The position numbers were made by a program, and so were the translations under genes. The notes below the pieces were generated by a model. That model was not told the origin of the DNA. It searched no databases and was given only the letters and a program-made list of their open reading frames with translations. A stretch of 64,000 nt of DNA from Bubalus kerabau (taxonomy: Eukaryota > Chordata > Mammalia > Artiodactyla > Bovidae): positions 53,199,001 through 53,263,000 of the forward strand of contig NC_073645.1 in assembly GCF_029407905.1 (NCBI RefSeq). Reading direction: 5' to 3'. Every line of letters begins with the position of its first letter. Position 1 is the first letter of the stretch. Below, one piece after another: positions 45,191-55,822 of this stretch.

Positions 45191-45400
45191 GTACGTGGGG
45201 GAGGCCGCGGAGGGGAGGGGGCGCCCGCGGAGGAGCCCGGTACGTGGTGGGGTGGGGAGGGGGGCAACCCCTTGGAGGAACCCAGTATGTGGGGGGGAAG
45301 GGGTGCCCCCGCGGAGGGGAGGGAAGCAGTGGGGAGGGGGCATCCGCAGAGGAGCCCTGGAGCCCGGTAGGCGGTGGGGAGGGGGCCTGGCTGCGTCCAG
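45183..45400 (+). repeat. Minisatellite duplicating the LRRC27 exon 7 splice donor
   Basis: GGAACCCAGTACGTGGGGGAGG (45183) recurs as GGAGCCCGGTACGTGGTGGGG (45232), GGAACCCAGTATGTGGGGGG (45277) and GGAGCCCGGTAGGCGGTGGGG (45359). Each copy carries a 5' splice-site-like core, with G-rich filler in between. Spacings are about 49, 45 and 81 bp, none of which keeps the reading frame with exon 8. Confidence 0.85.
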
Positions 45401-46744
45401 GAACCCGCGTAAAGGCGGCCTGCCTTGCAAAGCCGTCAGCTCGAGGTCCTGTCCCTCTGCCAGCGGTGACCTCACGCAGAAAACAGACCACCAGCTCGTC
45501 CACCCTGGCCCGGGCTCCGCCGGCAGCCCCGCTGCAGCCCTGCTGCCCGGCTTCCCAGGAGCTTCCTGTGGGCGCTCAGACCACTTCCCTGAAGCTCATC
45601 CCTCACCTGCCTGCAGCTCAGGCCTGGGTCCTCCGGGAGTAGGCATCACTCCCCTCCAGCGTCCTCTGGGGGGCTGTGCCGTCCTGGGAACCCCCCACCG
45701 GCCTCCTCATTCCCAGGCCCAGTGAGGGCTGTCCTCGCCCCCCACCCCACCAGGTCCCTCCCACGGGCCATCCCGAGGCCTGGCTGGTCCTCTCTTGTGC
45801 TCCCCAAGTGGCTCTGTCCTGGCGTCCAGGCCTCATCACCGGCTCTGCTCAGGGCAGCCTTGTGTCTGCAGCTCCCCACCCCTGCATGTGAGACCCCAGT
45901 AATGAAGTCACTCTGCCCCTGCCCAGGGCCCCAGGGCCCCCCTACAGCCCATCTGCTCTGCCCAGGGCCCAGCCCCCCATGTGTGTCGTCAGAGCAGGGG
46001 TGGGGTTGGTGACCATCCCCCTCAACCTGCATAGGCTCCCGGCTCCAGGCAGCTGCTGGCCAAACTGTGCGGGCGCCCTGCCCCAGCAGACCGCCTGGGC
46101 CGGCCGTGCGGGACGCGCTGGCCTGTTGTCCCTCTGGAGTCCCTTGGCTTCCCCTCCTCCCTTCCGCAGGCACTAGGCCCGCCTGGGTGCTGATCTGGCA
46201 GCAGAAGGGCCCACGATCCTGGGCTCAGGGCCCCCAGGCTGGACTCCGGTCCACAGTCCAGGCCACGGGCCACAAGACAGGCAGCAGACCTCCTCCCCTC
46301 CCCCGGGGCCCAGGAGGCCCATTTCCCTCCACCTGCAACCCCTGCCCCCCGCCCCCTGCAGCCTCTTCATGGCGATGAGGGCACCTCCTCCTACCCGGAG
46401 CACAGAGGGGATTGTCAAGGTGACCCCTAGAGACCAGGGCCCCACTGTGGGGCTGGGTTTAAGCGTCGTTGTGGCCTTGGTGGCCATCGGATGGGGAGCC
46501 GCCACGAGTCACTTGTGCCTGAGTGCCCGCAACAGACCACGTACCGTCTGGACTGTGTGGTTAAACGCGCAGTTCAGGGGCACTCAGCGCAGTCCCGGCG
46601 CTCTACAGGCGCCACCTCGTCCACCCGCAGGGCCTTCCCGACTTCCCAGACTGCAGCTCTGTCCCCGTGCGGCACTGGCCCCTCAGCCCCTGCCCCTCCC
46701 CACCCTCTGTCTGTGTCTGACTCCTGGGGCCCCGTGAGTGAGGG

Positions 46745-46965
46745 CACCCTGCGTATGCGCCAGGACAGTCATTTCACTGAGCAGCACGTCCTCAAGGCTT
46801 GTGGGCATCGTGGCCTGTGTTGAAATCCCTTCCCCTTCGGGGCCGAGTAACGTTCTGTGTGTGTGGACGGGCACTCGGCTTCTCTGTTCATCCAACCACG
46901 GCCACTGAGTCGCTGCCGCCACGGGGCAGCCAAGACCTAGGGCGTGGTATTTGCGCACTCCGGGC
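46745..46965 (-). mobile_element. Old L1 3' UTR fragment
   Basis: CATTTCACTGAGCAGCACGTCCTCAAGG, GAGTAACGTTCTGTGTGTGTGG and TTGTTCATCCA-like sequence match the common mammalian L1 3' UTR in reverse (cf. TCACTTAGCATAATGTCCTC). It lies in LRRC27 intron 7. Confidence 0.55.
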
Positions 46966-48401
46966 ACGTGTTGCTGGAGCTCGCTGCCTTTTTGCATGCT
47001 TCCCTCCAGCTGGAAATGACTTCCGTGATGCTGTGCAAGAAGAAGCTTGTCTCAACCTGTATATTTTGTATTTTACCGAGAAATACGGCATCTCGTCACT
47101 CCGTTACTAGGGTTCATAGCATAGGAACTGAAGAGTGTCTATAAACCTGGAGTAGCACTTTGCCTCCTGAGTTAAATGTAACGACACTGAAACTAAAAAT
47201 AGGAAAGTACAAGCGCCGGTGTTTTCATGGTCTAAAGTACTATGATCCAAGTCAGAGGCGGGGAGATTGTGACGCACGTTTGTAACAAAAGGTTAATATC
47301 TAATATGCAAAGAGAAGCCACAAATAGATTTTTTAAAGAGTGCAGTAGACAAACAGGCAGAGGGCAGGACAGGCAGGTCACAGGCGATGCCCGGGTGGCA
47401 GAAAACCCAAAGGAGATGCCCACGTCTCGGCGCTCCAGCTGTGAACAGCGGCCAGCATGCTCAGCGGGCAGCCGAGAGAGACAGGGCCGCGGAGGGCCGG
47501 CTACAGGCCGTCCGCTTCCAGGAGCACGTCTGGGACAGCTAAAGACACTAAATTCTTGGGAGCCTTCCGGGGGCCTGTCTCAGAGAAGTACAAGCAGTCG
47601 TGGGGCGGGCCTGTAGGTGGGGAGCGTGTTAGTGGCCCCCAGTGTCATCTGCAGGGGTGAACGTAGGCAGAGCTGGGGCTCTGTCCACCGCATCCCCCGT
47701 CCCTGCAAGCTTGGCACGGGGGCGCCTGGCCTCCTACGGCCTGGCTGTGGGCTCTGCAGGGGTCGCCGACGTCCTGTCCACCCCCTGCACCGGTCAGGAA
47801 GCTTCCTCTGGCCCAGGCAGGGGCCCGAGCCTCATGACTCACCACCCACTTTTCCAAAGTGTGGTGTCCTCGTTTTTCATGATGCTCTGAACCCAGCGGC
47901 TTTGTCAGTGACCTTAGAGTCCACACACTGTGCTCTGGTAACAGCAACACAGGGCTGGGGGTGCGGCCGAATCACACCCTTCACGTGTTAAAGGTAAAAG
48001 CAGGTGTCTGCGTGTAAGAAACGCCCATTGGACCTGGTGCTTGCTCAGGGGCCACAGCGGGAGGGCCTGACACATGGTGCCGTGTGTGCAGCACCCCACC
48101 CCCCAGGCAGGAGGTTCCAATTCCAATTCTGCTGCGTCTGTGGCAGCTGTCCCGGGGGGGTGGGGGGATGGGGGGATGGGGGCTGGAGGGGAGAGGAGAA
48201 TCTTGCCGGCTCCTGCTCCCCCCACCCCCCAGCCTCCCCCAGCCTTAGGCTCCTTCTGAGGTCAAGCAGGTGCTGCTGGGCTGGAGATGGTGACGCAGGC
48301 GGCCGGCCTGGTGACCCACTTAGAGGTGACCTGGCAGATTAGCCCTGCATGACCCCCCCGCCGCCCCGGCACCCCACCCAGCCTTCTCCCATCTGAGACT
48401 C

Positions 48402-48770
48402 ACCCAGTCCCTGCAGCAGACACACTCGCACACTTCGCACACACATTTGCACACTTCATACAGACACACACAGTCCCTGCAGCAGCTGTGCACCCTGACG
48501 CACAGACACACTTGCACACTTTACACACACAGATGCACTCGCACACTTCACGCACACGCTTCATGCACACACATACTTCACACACACACACAGTCTCTGC
48601 AGCAGCTGTGCACCCTAACCCACACACATGCACTCATACACTTCACACACAGACACACTTGCACACTTCACACACACACACAATCTCTGCAGCAGCTGTG
48701 CCCCCCAGCACACACACACACTCGCACACTTCACACACACAGACGCACTCGCATACTTCAGATGCACAAG
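48402..48770. repeat. CA-rich higher-order repeat with CTGCAGCAGCTGTG blocks
   Basis: CTCGCACACTTCACACACACAGA-type CA-rich units are punctuated by AGTCCCTGCAGCAGCTGTGCACCCTGACGCAC-like blocks at about 48471, 48590 and 48681, with a partial one at 48405. This gives a higher-order period of about 90-120 bp in LRRC27 intron 7. Confidence 0.9.
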
Positions 48771-49424
48771 TCTAAGCTCCCTGGGCTGGGGGTCCAGTGG
48801 GGGGCGAGGCAGCTGCAGGCAGCGCCGGGTGACGGCTCTGCCATGTTGCCACTCGCGTCCCGGTTACAGGGCTGCAGAGCCCCCAGCTTGTAGCCCTGAC
48901 GGCAGAAATCTTCCAGGTCCCTGCCAGGAGGATAACTGCTGCAGGATGGCTGGAGTGGGGGCGCGGGGCACCCCAGCAGAGCAACGAGAACACACCCCAA
49001 CAGCAGGGGGCTGGGCACCTTCAGGAGCGCAGGATCTGCGTAGAGCCCAGAGCACTGGGCGTCCGTGTGGGAGCCAAGGAGGTCAGGGCACACACAGGAG
49101 AGTTCCACCCAGGCATCCAGGTGTGGCCAGCATGAGGAGGAGAGAAAAGAAAGTTCTGGAACAGAAAACCCAATAGACAGGGAACAGGAATTAGGCAGGA
49201 CAGAGGATGGCCACTGTGGGGAGGCGGACGAGCAAACTCAGATGAAACACACCAGGCCCCAGTGGTCAGAAATCCAGGGCAGACATCCCCAGGCCCCAGA
49301 GCTGATTCTCTAGCATTCAGAGTGCTGTTCACACACACTTTGGGTAATGCCCTAACCTAGACGTTTGAAGGAATTAGTTGTTTTCGAGATAAATGTCAGT
49401 CGTCTATGAATTCTTTTCTTGTTT

Positions 49425-49722
49425 TATTTAATTTTTAGCTGCACTGGGTCTCAGTTGCTGGGTGCAGGCTTCCTCTAGTTGCCGTGAGCGGGGGCCACTC
49501 TCCACTGGCGTACGAGCTTCTCACTGTGGTGGTTTCTCTTGTTGCAGAGCCTGGGCTCTGGGTGTCAGGCTTCAGGAGCGGTGGCTCTCCGGCCTTTCAG
49601 CACGTGTGGCACACGGGCTCAGCTGCCCCATGGCATGTGGACTCCCCCTGGACCAGGGATCGAACCCGTGTCCCCTGCACTGGCTGGTGGATGCCTATCT
49701 GCTGTCCCACCAGGGAAGGCCT
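49425..49722 (-). mobile_element. CHR-type tRNA SINE, nearly full length
   Basis: The reverse complement of the ~300-bp CHR-type SINE starts TTTTTAGCTGCACTGGGTCTC, passes AGCCTGGGCTCTGGG and GGGATCGAACCC (B-box), and ends CCCACCAGGGAAGGCC. Confidence 0.9.
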
Positions 49723-50379
49723 AAGCAGTCCGTGAATCCTTAGAGAACCACGCAGCCTTTATCCTGCCCTCCTTGGCCCGTGCACAGGGCCCCTCCGCCC
49801 AGAAGAACCTGTCGCGGCTGCTTCCGGGGAGGGCGGAGAAGATGTCCTGCTGGAGATGCCGGACGGTCACTGTCCAGAGCTTGTGGGGTCCCTGAGAGCA
49901 GCCTTGGATCAGGTGGCAGGAGGCTAGTCAGGGGACACCCGTAAGCCCCAGCTGTACCTGCACACGTGTGGGGGGCCATGAGCTCACGTGGAGCCACAGG
50001 GGTCTGTCTCTGTCGGAAGAGCTGGCTCTGCTGCTTCTGGCATATTTTCAAAGTCTGTCTGCCGGTTCGTCGTGTCCTTGATCCAAGCCGATGAATCTGT
50101 AATTCAGGTTTTCTGACTGCAGGCCTTCTTCAGCTTTCCCCACGATGAGTCAGGTGTGAGCCCGCACGTTAGCTTGACTTAGTGGTGGAACACCGTCAGG
50201 TGTGTGGTGCCCATGCCCGGGCCGGGCCCACGTCCTGTGCTGCAGCCTCGCCCCTCCCCCCACACCCCGCGCCGGCCAAGGGTTGGGACCCCAGCGTGGG
50301 GGGCGCGAGCGTGCTGTGCCTGGCAGCTGCCTTGGCATCAGCGGCTGTTTTCCTGAAAGGCTTTTGCTGCGTCTTCCAG

Positions 50380-50477
50380 GGGGCAGCAAAGATTGCCTTT
50401 GCCACGGACCCGAGAGAGAACAAGAAGACACTGAAGAATTCGCCTGGAAAAGTGACACAAAGCAAGGAGAAGCTGCT
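50380..50477 (+). CDS. LRRC27: LRRC27 coding exon 8 (residues 382-414)
   Basis: Acceptor TGCGTCTTCCAG precedes GAAKIAFATDPRENKK and NSPGKVTQSKEKLL. AAKIAFATD and SPGKVTQSKEK correspond to the Lys-rich segment of human LRRC27. The donor GTAAGC starts at 50478; reading through it meets TAA at once. The exon ends after two bases of a Leu codon. Length is 98 nt. Confidence 0.9.
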
Positions 50478-51364
50478 GTAAGCATGTCAGGAGACGAGGT
50501 CCGCAGCCTCGTCGGTAACCGGGCGTGAGTCATCCTCCTAGACACGCCCCCTCCGCCCACCCCGACCCCGGCGGTCCCGGCCCCCTCCACGGGCACCAGC
50601 TCTGGTCAGAGGGCCCTGGAGGAAGGTGGTTGTGCTGTGACCTGTGGATGGCAGAGGGCTCATTCCTCCATCATCCTGGAAATTGGGAAAGTGTCACGGG
50701 TCCATCAGTGGGTTAAGGCAGCCATATGGGGGTCTGACCTGCAGTTGAGGAGTTGGTGGGGGGTGCTCGCAAATCTGGGATCCCACGTCGCCCCCATGGC
50801 CCCTTAGCAAGCCCACGGCCGGCCACGTCTGTGCACAGACACCCCACCCCGTGGGCAGGACTTCCCAGGAGCTGGGGTCTGAGATGAGGGCAGTCAGGCC
50901 CCTTGCCATGGGGTCTGTCCTGAGGACTCAGGAAGCCACTGTGCTGGGGGGGGGGTTCTCAGGGCCCCGGCAGGGGTGTGCCCCAGGGTCTACCACCCTC
51001 CCCATCTCACTCCCAACGTCCTATGGGGGACGCAGCCCTGGGCCTCGCTGAGCAGACCCATCCAGCATCACCCCTGAGGCCGTGCTCTATTCCTCTCTGA
51101 GGGATTTTTAAAATCGCGTGTTCCCGCTGGAAACAGACACCCCTGCTTCACCAGGCGCTGAGTGCAGTGTCCTCTGTGTGTAACGTCTCACATGAACCTG
51201 AGGGTTTAAAGCAGAGCAGGTCCAGCAGGAGAGGGCGCGGGAGGCAGCCTGTCCCTTGTGGGTGGGTGCCCGAGGCAGGGGGAGCGGCCCCTCCCGGCCA
51301 GGGGGACAGAAGTTGCTCCGGGGTGGGCGGGTAAACAGCTCCGTCTCACCACACCCTGTCCCAG

Positions 51365-51497
51365 CAGTGGCCTCCGAGGGCAGACTCTGGAGGAGACGCT
51401 GAAGCCACAGGCCCAGCAGCTGCACGCGCGGAGGAGCAGGTTCCGGGGGCTGGCACCCCTCAAGGACGTCGGGAGGGCCGCCCGGGACGCGGAGATG
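51365..51497 (+). CDS. LRRC27: LRRC27 coding exon 9 (residues 414-458)
   Basis: Acceptor CACACCCTGTCCCAG is followed by CAGTGG; the first C completes Leu-414. It encodes SGLRGQTLEETLKPQAQQL and then FRGLAPLKDVGRAARDAEM, another charged helical segment. A second AG three bases further in would drop one amino acid (a NAGNAG-type CAGCAG acceptor). The donor GTGACT at 51498 is weaker than the others. The exon ends on a codon boundary. Confidence 0.9.
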
Positions 51498-51837
51498 GTG
51501 ACTGTCCATTGAAACCCGGAGGGAGCCACACGGGCTCTGACCCTGGGGGTCACGGGGTGGGAGGGCAGGAAGGAAGCAGAAGCAGCGAGTCCTGAATGGA
51601 GGAGCCCAGGGATCTCCCTGAGCCTGAAAACACAGGCCCGGGGGGCAGATGTAATCCGTGTCCTGGGAGAGGGGTCTGGGGGAGGTAAGGGAGTGTGGGA
51701 GGTGGGACAGAAGGGAGACCCCTGCATGATCCACGCCAGCCCTCTGACAGGAGGGGGCTGCTCTGACGCTGGCCCCCTGGCTACCTCATTCTCCATCTCA
51801 CCATTTCCTGGTCCAGCCTATGAGGGGCAGGGAGCGG

Positions 51838-51925
51838 GGGGAAGGGAGACCCCCAGCACAGGGGGCAGGCTTGCGGGGCGGGGGTGGGGGGTGGGGGAGG
51901 GAAGGGAGACCCCCAGCACAGGGAG
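51838..51925. repeat. 60-bp tandem duplication
   Basis: GGGAAGGGAGACCCCCAGCACAGGG occurs at about 51839 and again 60 bp on, with a G-rich link containing GGGGGTGGGGGGTGGGGG. It lies in the last LRRC27 intron, about 120 bp before the terminal exon. Confidence 0.8.
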
Positions 51926-52044
51926 CTGAGGCTTGCAGGGAGTGGGGGCCCTCCCCTCGGGGGCCAGCTCCAGGCCCAGGGCACTGGCTCCGCCCCCACC
52001 GTGCCTCTGCGTTCAGGCTGACCTGAGTACCTCTCTGTCCTGAG

Positions 52045-52191
52045 GCCCAGAGGCTGCACGATGAAGTACTGAAGCTGAAACTGAGGTCGGCCTTAAACAG
52101 AAACCACCAGTGTGCTGCCCTGCCCAGGAGCCTGTTGCTCAGGCCTGCTGTGTCCCGGCCTCAGAATATATTTTTTAACCCCAAGTATTAA
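52045..52191 (+). CDS. LRRC27: LRRC27 terminal coding exon 10 (residues 459-506 and stop)
   Basis: Acceptor CTCTCTGTCCTGAG ends at 52044. The exon encodes AQRLHDEVLKLKLRSALNR, a helix equivalent to the conserved ELQDEVLKLKL segment, and ends in PQNIFFNPKY before TAA at 52189-52191. FFNPKY matches the FFNTKY region of the human C-terminus as I recall it; the human protein seems to run slightly longer. An ATTAAA signal follows 155 bases after the stop. Confidence 0.92.
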   Translation, partial: AQRLHDEVLKLKLRSALNRNHQCAALPRSLLLRPAVSRPQNIFFNPKY

Positions 52192-52372
52192 GAATTTGAA
52201 CACGTTTACAGACACTACTGACAGCGTTTTCTCACCTGGAAGACGTGGCTCGCGCCCTCCCAGGGAGCCCCCTGGCGCAGAGCCTGAGGGTCTGTGTCTC
52301 CATCCCTCCATCCGCACGTTCTGAGCCCGAGGGGTTCCGAGCTGCATTAAAGGAGAAGGTGGTGATAGGCAC
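52192..52372 (+). other. LRRC27: LRRC27 3' UTR (estimated end)
   Basis: The 3' UTR is short, about 180 nt. The poly(A) signal ATTAAA at 52346-52351 and a GT-rich downstream stretch (GGTGGTGATAGG, GTGTCTGTCGGTCG) support cleavage near 52365-52372. A longer alternative 3' end cannot be ruled out. Confidence 0.65.
52346..52351 (+). terminator. LRRC27: ATTAAA polyadenylation signal of LRRC27
   Basis: This common variant hexamer lies 155 bases downstream of the LRRC27 stop codon, with a GT-rich element 10-50 bases further on. Confidence 0.7.
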
Positions 52373-53304
52373 GCGGCTCCGTGTCTGTCGGTCGATCGTG
52401 GGAAGAGTGCGGTGTAGGCGCCTGCGCCTGCCCTCAGGCAGCCTCCCTCCCCTCGGGGTCCCCCACACCTGCCCTCAGGTCCCCCCACCCCCGGGGTCCC
52501 CCACTCCGCGGGGGCCCCCTCACCCTGCTCACAGCAGGCCTGGAGAGCCCATGACTGCCTGCCTGCAGTGGGGTCAGGGGTCCCATGAGCGGTGCCCTCC
52601 TCCTGCCTGGCTGTGTTGCCCCTCTCCCCAGGGGCTGCCCCCTGCCCCCCCATACCCATCCCAGACCCCCCGGGGGGCCATCACTCAGTCACTCGACTTA
52701 ACCTCTTTTGCTGGCTGAACATGTGATGACGTGAGGTGAGGGCTTGATCTAGAAAACACCTTTGATTCTAACTGACAGATACAGGATGACTCAGAGTCTC
52801 GATTTCTTCTTGTGTCAATTTTGATAGATATGTTTCTCAGTGACTTTTTTCATTGCATCCAAGTTGTCTGGTTTATTAGCATACAATCCTTGGTGATCTT
52901 CTCATTCAGCACTGTCTCAGCCGCTGAGGACCTGTAGCATGTCCCCTCTCATTCTTGATGGGATGCCGTCCTCCTTAATCTGGCTAGGGATTCATCACTC
53001 CTATTAGTCCTTTTCAACAATCACCATTGGCTTTGTCGAGGTGCTGTTGCGTTTTCTGTATCCCTGGTTTCTGTGCTCCTTTCCTCTGCTTTTTGGGTTT
53101 GGTTAGTGCTTGGAGGGAATGTTCCCATTTCATTGCATGGGTCAGAAAGGAAGAAACATGGAAAATCCATACCCTGGGCTCTCAGCTCAACAAGCTAGAT
53201 GCGTCAGTTACTTGCTGCTATGTAACAAGTTACTGCAAAACAAAGCAGTTGGGAAAGGAGGTAAATAATAAATAATTGTAGTGTGTGTTATTATATAGTA
53301 TGTA

Positions 53305-55148
53305 AGCAAAAAGCAAAAGAGAAAAGGAAAGATATAAGCATCTGAATGCAGAATTCCAAAGAATAGCAAGAAGAGATAAGAAAGCCTTCCTCAGCGATCA
53401 ATGCAAAGAAATAGAGGAAAACAACAGAATGGGAAAGACTAGAGATCTCTTCAAGAAAATTAGAGATACCAAGGGAATATTTCATGTAAAGATGGGCTTG
53501 ATAAAGGACAGAAATGGTATGGACCTATCAGAAGCAGAAGAGATCAAGAAGAGGTGGCAAGAATACACAGAAGAACTGTACAAAAAAGATCTTCATGACC
53601 CAGGTAATCACGATGGTGTGATCACTGACCTAGAGCCAGACATCCTGGAATGTGAAGTCAAGTGGGCCTTAGAAAGCATCACTACGAACAAAGCTAGTGG
53701 AGGTGATGGAATTCCAGTTGAGCTATTTCAAATCCTGGAAGATGATGCTGTGAAAGTGCTGCACTCAATATGCCAGCACATTTGGAAAACTCAGCAGTGG
53801 CCACAGGACTGGAAAAGGTCAGTTTTCATTCCGATCCCAAAGAAAGGCAATGCCAAAGAACGCTCAAACTACTGCACAATTGCACTCATCTCACATGCTA
53901 GTAAAGTAATGCTCAAAATTCTCCAAGCCAGGCTTCAGCAATATGTGAACCGTGAACTTCCTGATGTTCAAGCTGGTTTTAGAAAAGGCAGAGGAACCAG
54001 AGATCAAATTGCCAACATTCGCTGGATCATCGAAAAAGCAAGAGAGTTCCAGAAAAACATCTATTTCTGCTTTATTGACTATGCCAAAGCCTTTGTATGG
54101 ATCACAATAAACGAAAATTCTGAAAGAGATGGGAATACCAGACCACCTGACCTGCCTCTTGAGAAATCTGTATGCAGGTCAGGAAGCAACAGTTAGAACT
54201 GGACATGGAACAACAGACTGGTTCCAAATAGGAAAAGGAGTACGTCAAGGCGGTATATTATCACCCTGCTTATTTAGCTTATATGCAGAGTACATCATGA
54301 GAAATGCTGGGCTGGAAGAAGCACAAGCTGGAATCAAGATTGCCGGGAGAAATACCAATAACCTCAGATATGCAGATGACACCACCCTTATGGCAGAAAG
54401 TGAAGAGGAACTCAAAAGCCTCTTGATGAAAGTGAAAGTGGAGAGTGAAAAAGTTGGCTTAAAGCTCAACATTCAGAAAACGAAGATCATGGCATCCAGT
54501 CCCATCACTTCATAGGAAATAGATGGGGAAACAGTGGAGACAGTGTCAGACTTTATTTTTCTGGGCTCCAAAATCACTGCAGATGGTGACTGCAGCCATG
54601 AAATTAAAAGACGCTTACTCCTTGGAAGGAAAGTTATGACCAACCTAGATAGCATATTCAAAAGCAGAGACATTACTTTGCCAACAAAGGTCCGTCTAGT
54701 CAAGGCTATGGTTTTTCCTGTGGTCATGTGTGCATGTGAGAGTTGGACTGTGAAGAAGGCTGAGCACTGAAGAATTGATGCTTTTGAACTGTGGTGTTGG
54801 AGAAGACTCTTGAGAGTCCCTTGGACTGCAAGGAGATCCAACCAGTCCATTCTGAAGGAGATCAGTCCTGGGATTTCTTTGGAAGGAATGATGCTAAAGC
54901 TGAAACTCCAGTACTTTGGCCACCTCATGCAAAGAGTTGACTCATTGGAAAAGACTCTGATGCTGGGAGGGATTGGGGACAAGAGGAGAAGGGGACAACA
55001 GAGGATGAGATGGCTGGATGGCATCACTGACTCGATGGACGTGAGTCTGAGTGAACTCAGGGAGTTGGTGATGGATGGGGAGGCCTGGCGTGCTGCAGTC
55101 CATGGGGTTGCAAAGAGTCAGACACGACTGACGACTGAACAGCAACAT
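53305..55148 (+). mobile_element. BovB (RTE-type) LINE, 5'-truncated
   Basis: About 1.84 kb of forward BovB begins inside the coding region before the reverse-transcriptase domain and ends with the usual GACACGACTGACGACTGAACAGCAAC tail. Full-length BovB is over 3 kb, so the endonuclease domain and 5' end are missing. BovB is an autonomous ruminant LINE known for apparent horizontal transfer between vertebrates. It supplies the machinery thought to move Bov-A and Bov-tA SINEs, which share its 3' tail. Confidence 0.97.
53429..55140 (+). pseudogene. BovB reverse transcriptase remnant
   Basis: The first open segment (53429-54196, 255 codons) holds the RT fingers, with KASGGDGIPVELFQ, FIPIPKKGN and VQAGFRKGRGTRDQIANIR. 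A frameshift near 54100-54130 moves the reading to another frame, with KGVRQGGILSPCLFSLYAEY and the catalytic YADD motif at 54369-54380. That frame is then stopped by TAG at 54513 and TGA at 54768, after which LWCWRRLLRVPWTARRSNQ and the C-terminal tail can still be read. It cannot make an active enzyme. Divergence looks low, so it is a fairly recent copy. Confidence 0.95.
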
Positions 55149-55237
55149 GTTCCTGTTTTATGAGTCTCATGTTTTTGTTCCTGTATTCTTCCCTTGCTGT
55201 TCTCTGATGTTAAATTTTTTTTTTAATTTAAAATTAT

Positions 55238-55535
55238 TTGGGGCTCCCCTGGTGGCTCAGTGGTAAAGAATCTGCCTGCCAGGGCAGGAGACACGGGTGC
55301 AGTCCCTGGCCTGGGAAGATTCTGTCTGCAACTAAGCCCACGAGCCGCGAGTGTGGAGCCTGTGCTCTTGAGCCAGGAGCCCAGACTGCTGAGCCCATGT
55401 GCCGCAGAGCTGAGCTCCGTGGCGAGAAGCCACGGCAACGCGAAGCCCCCATTCACCACAGCCAGAAAAAAAAACATATGCAGCAACGAAAACCCAGAAC
55501 AGCCAAATAACTGGGTAAGTAAATAAAAATTATAA
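55238..55535 (+). mobile_element. CHR-type tRNA SINE, nearly full length
   Basis: GGGGCTCCCCTGGTGGCTCAG opens the head. GGGTGCAGTCCCTGGCCTGGG, AACTAAGCCCACGAGCCGCG and CAGCAACGAAAACCCAGAAC follow, then TAAGTAAATAAAAAT as tail. It sits about 90 bp after the BovB. Confidence 0.92.
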
Positions 55536-55624
55536 AACGTGCAGGTCATAAAAAAAAAAAAGAATGCAAAACTTCGTGAACTAGAAAAAAGAGCATCAAT
55601 AAAACAAGTTTTCAAAACAATTTT

Positions 55625-55822
55625 TTAAATATTTTTTGATGTGGGCCATTTTTTTAGTCTTTATTGAATGTTTGTTACAATGTTGCTTCTGATTTATGTT
55701 TTGATTTTTTTTTGGCCCCAGAAGCATGTGAGATCTTAGCTCCATGACCAGGATCAAACCCACACCACCCCCCACCCTTGCAAGGCGAATTCTCAACCAC
55801 TGCACTACTAGGGAGGGCCCTA
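55625..55822 (-). mobile_element. tRNA-derived cetartiodactyl SINE
   Basis: GATGTGGGCCATTTTTTTAG, TCTTTATTGAATGTTTGTTAC and GATCAAACCCACACC, ending CACTACTAGGGAGGGCCC, are the reverse complement of a CHR-family SINE with a long 3' part. Confidence 0.85.

Larger units (their letters stand above)
27427..52372 (+). other. LRRC27: LRRC27 gene span (exon with start codon to poly(A) region)
   Basis: Ten coding exons on the plus strand splice in phase: 27490-27678, 31489-31619, 33976-34034, 38347-38499, 40165-40528, 41664-41807, 45088-45190, 50380-50477, 51365-51497 and 52045-52191. They total 1521 nt, or 506 residues plus stop, close to the roughly 530 residues I recall for human LRRC27. The protein has four leucine-rich repeats near the N-terminus (about residues 61-145), a charged middle and Gln/Arg/Glu-rich, probably coiled-coil segments towards the C-terminus. 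LRRs are protein-binding surfaces; the protein's cellular role is little known. Neighbours STK32C (opposite strand) and the expected PWWP2B match mammalian gene order. Introns are unusually rich in minisatellites. Confidence 0.92.
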
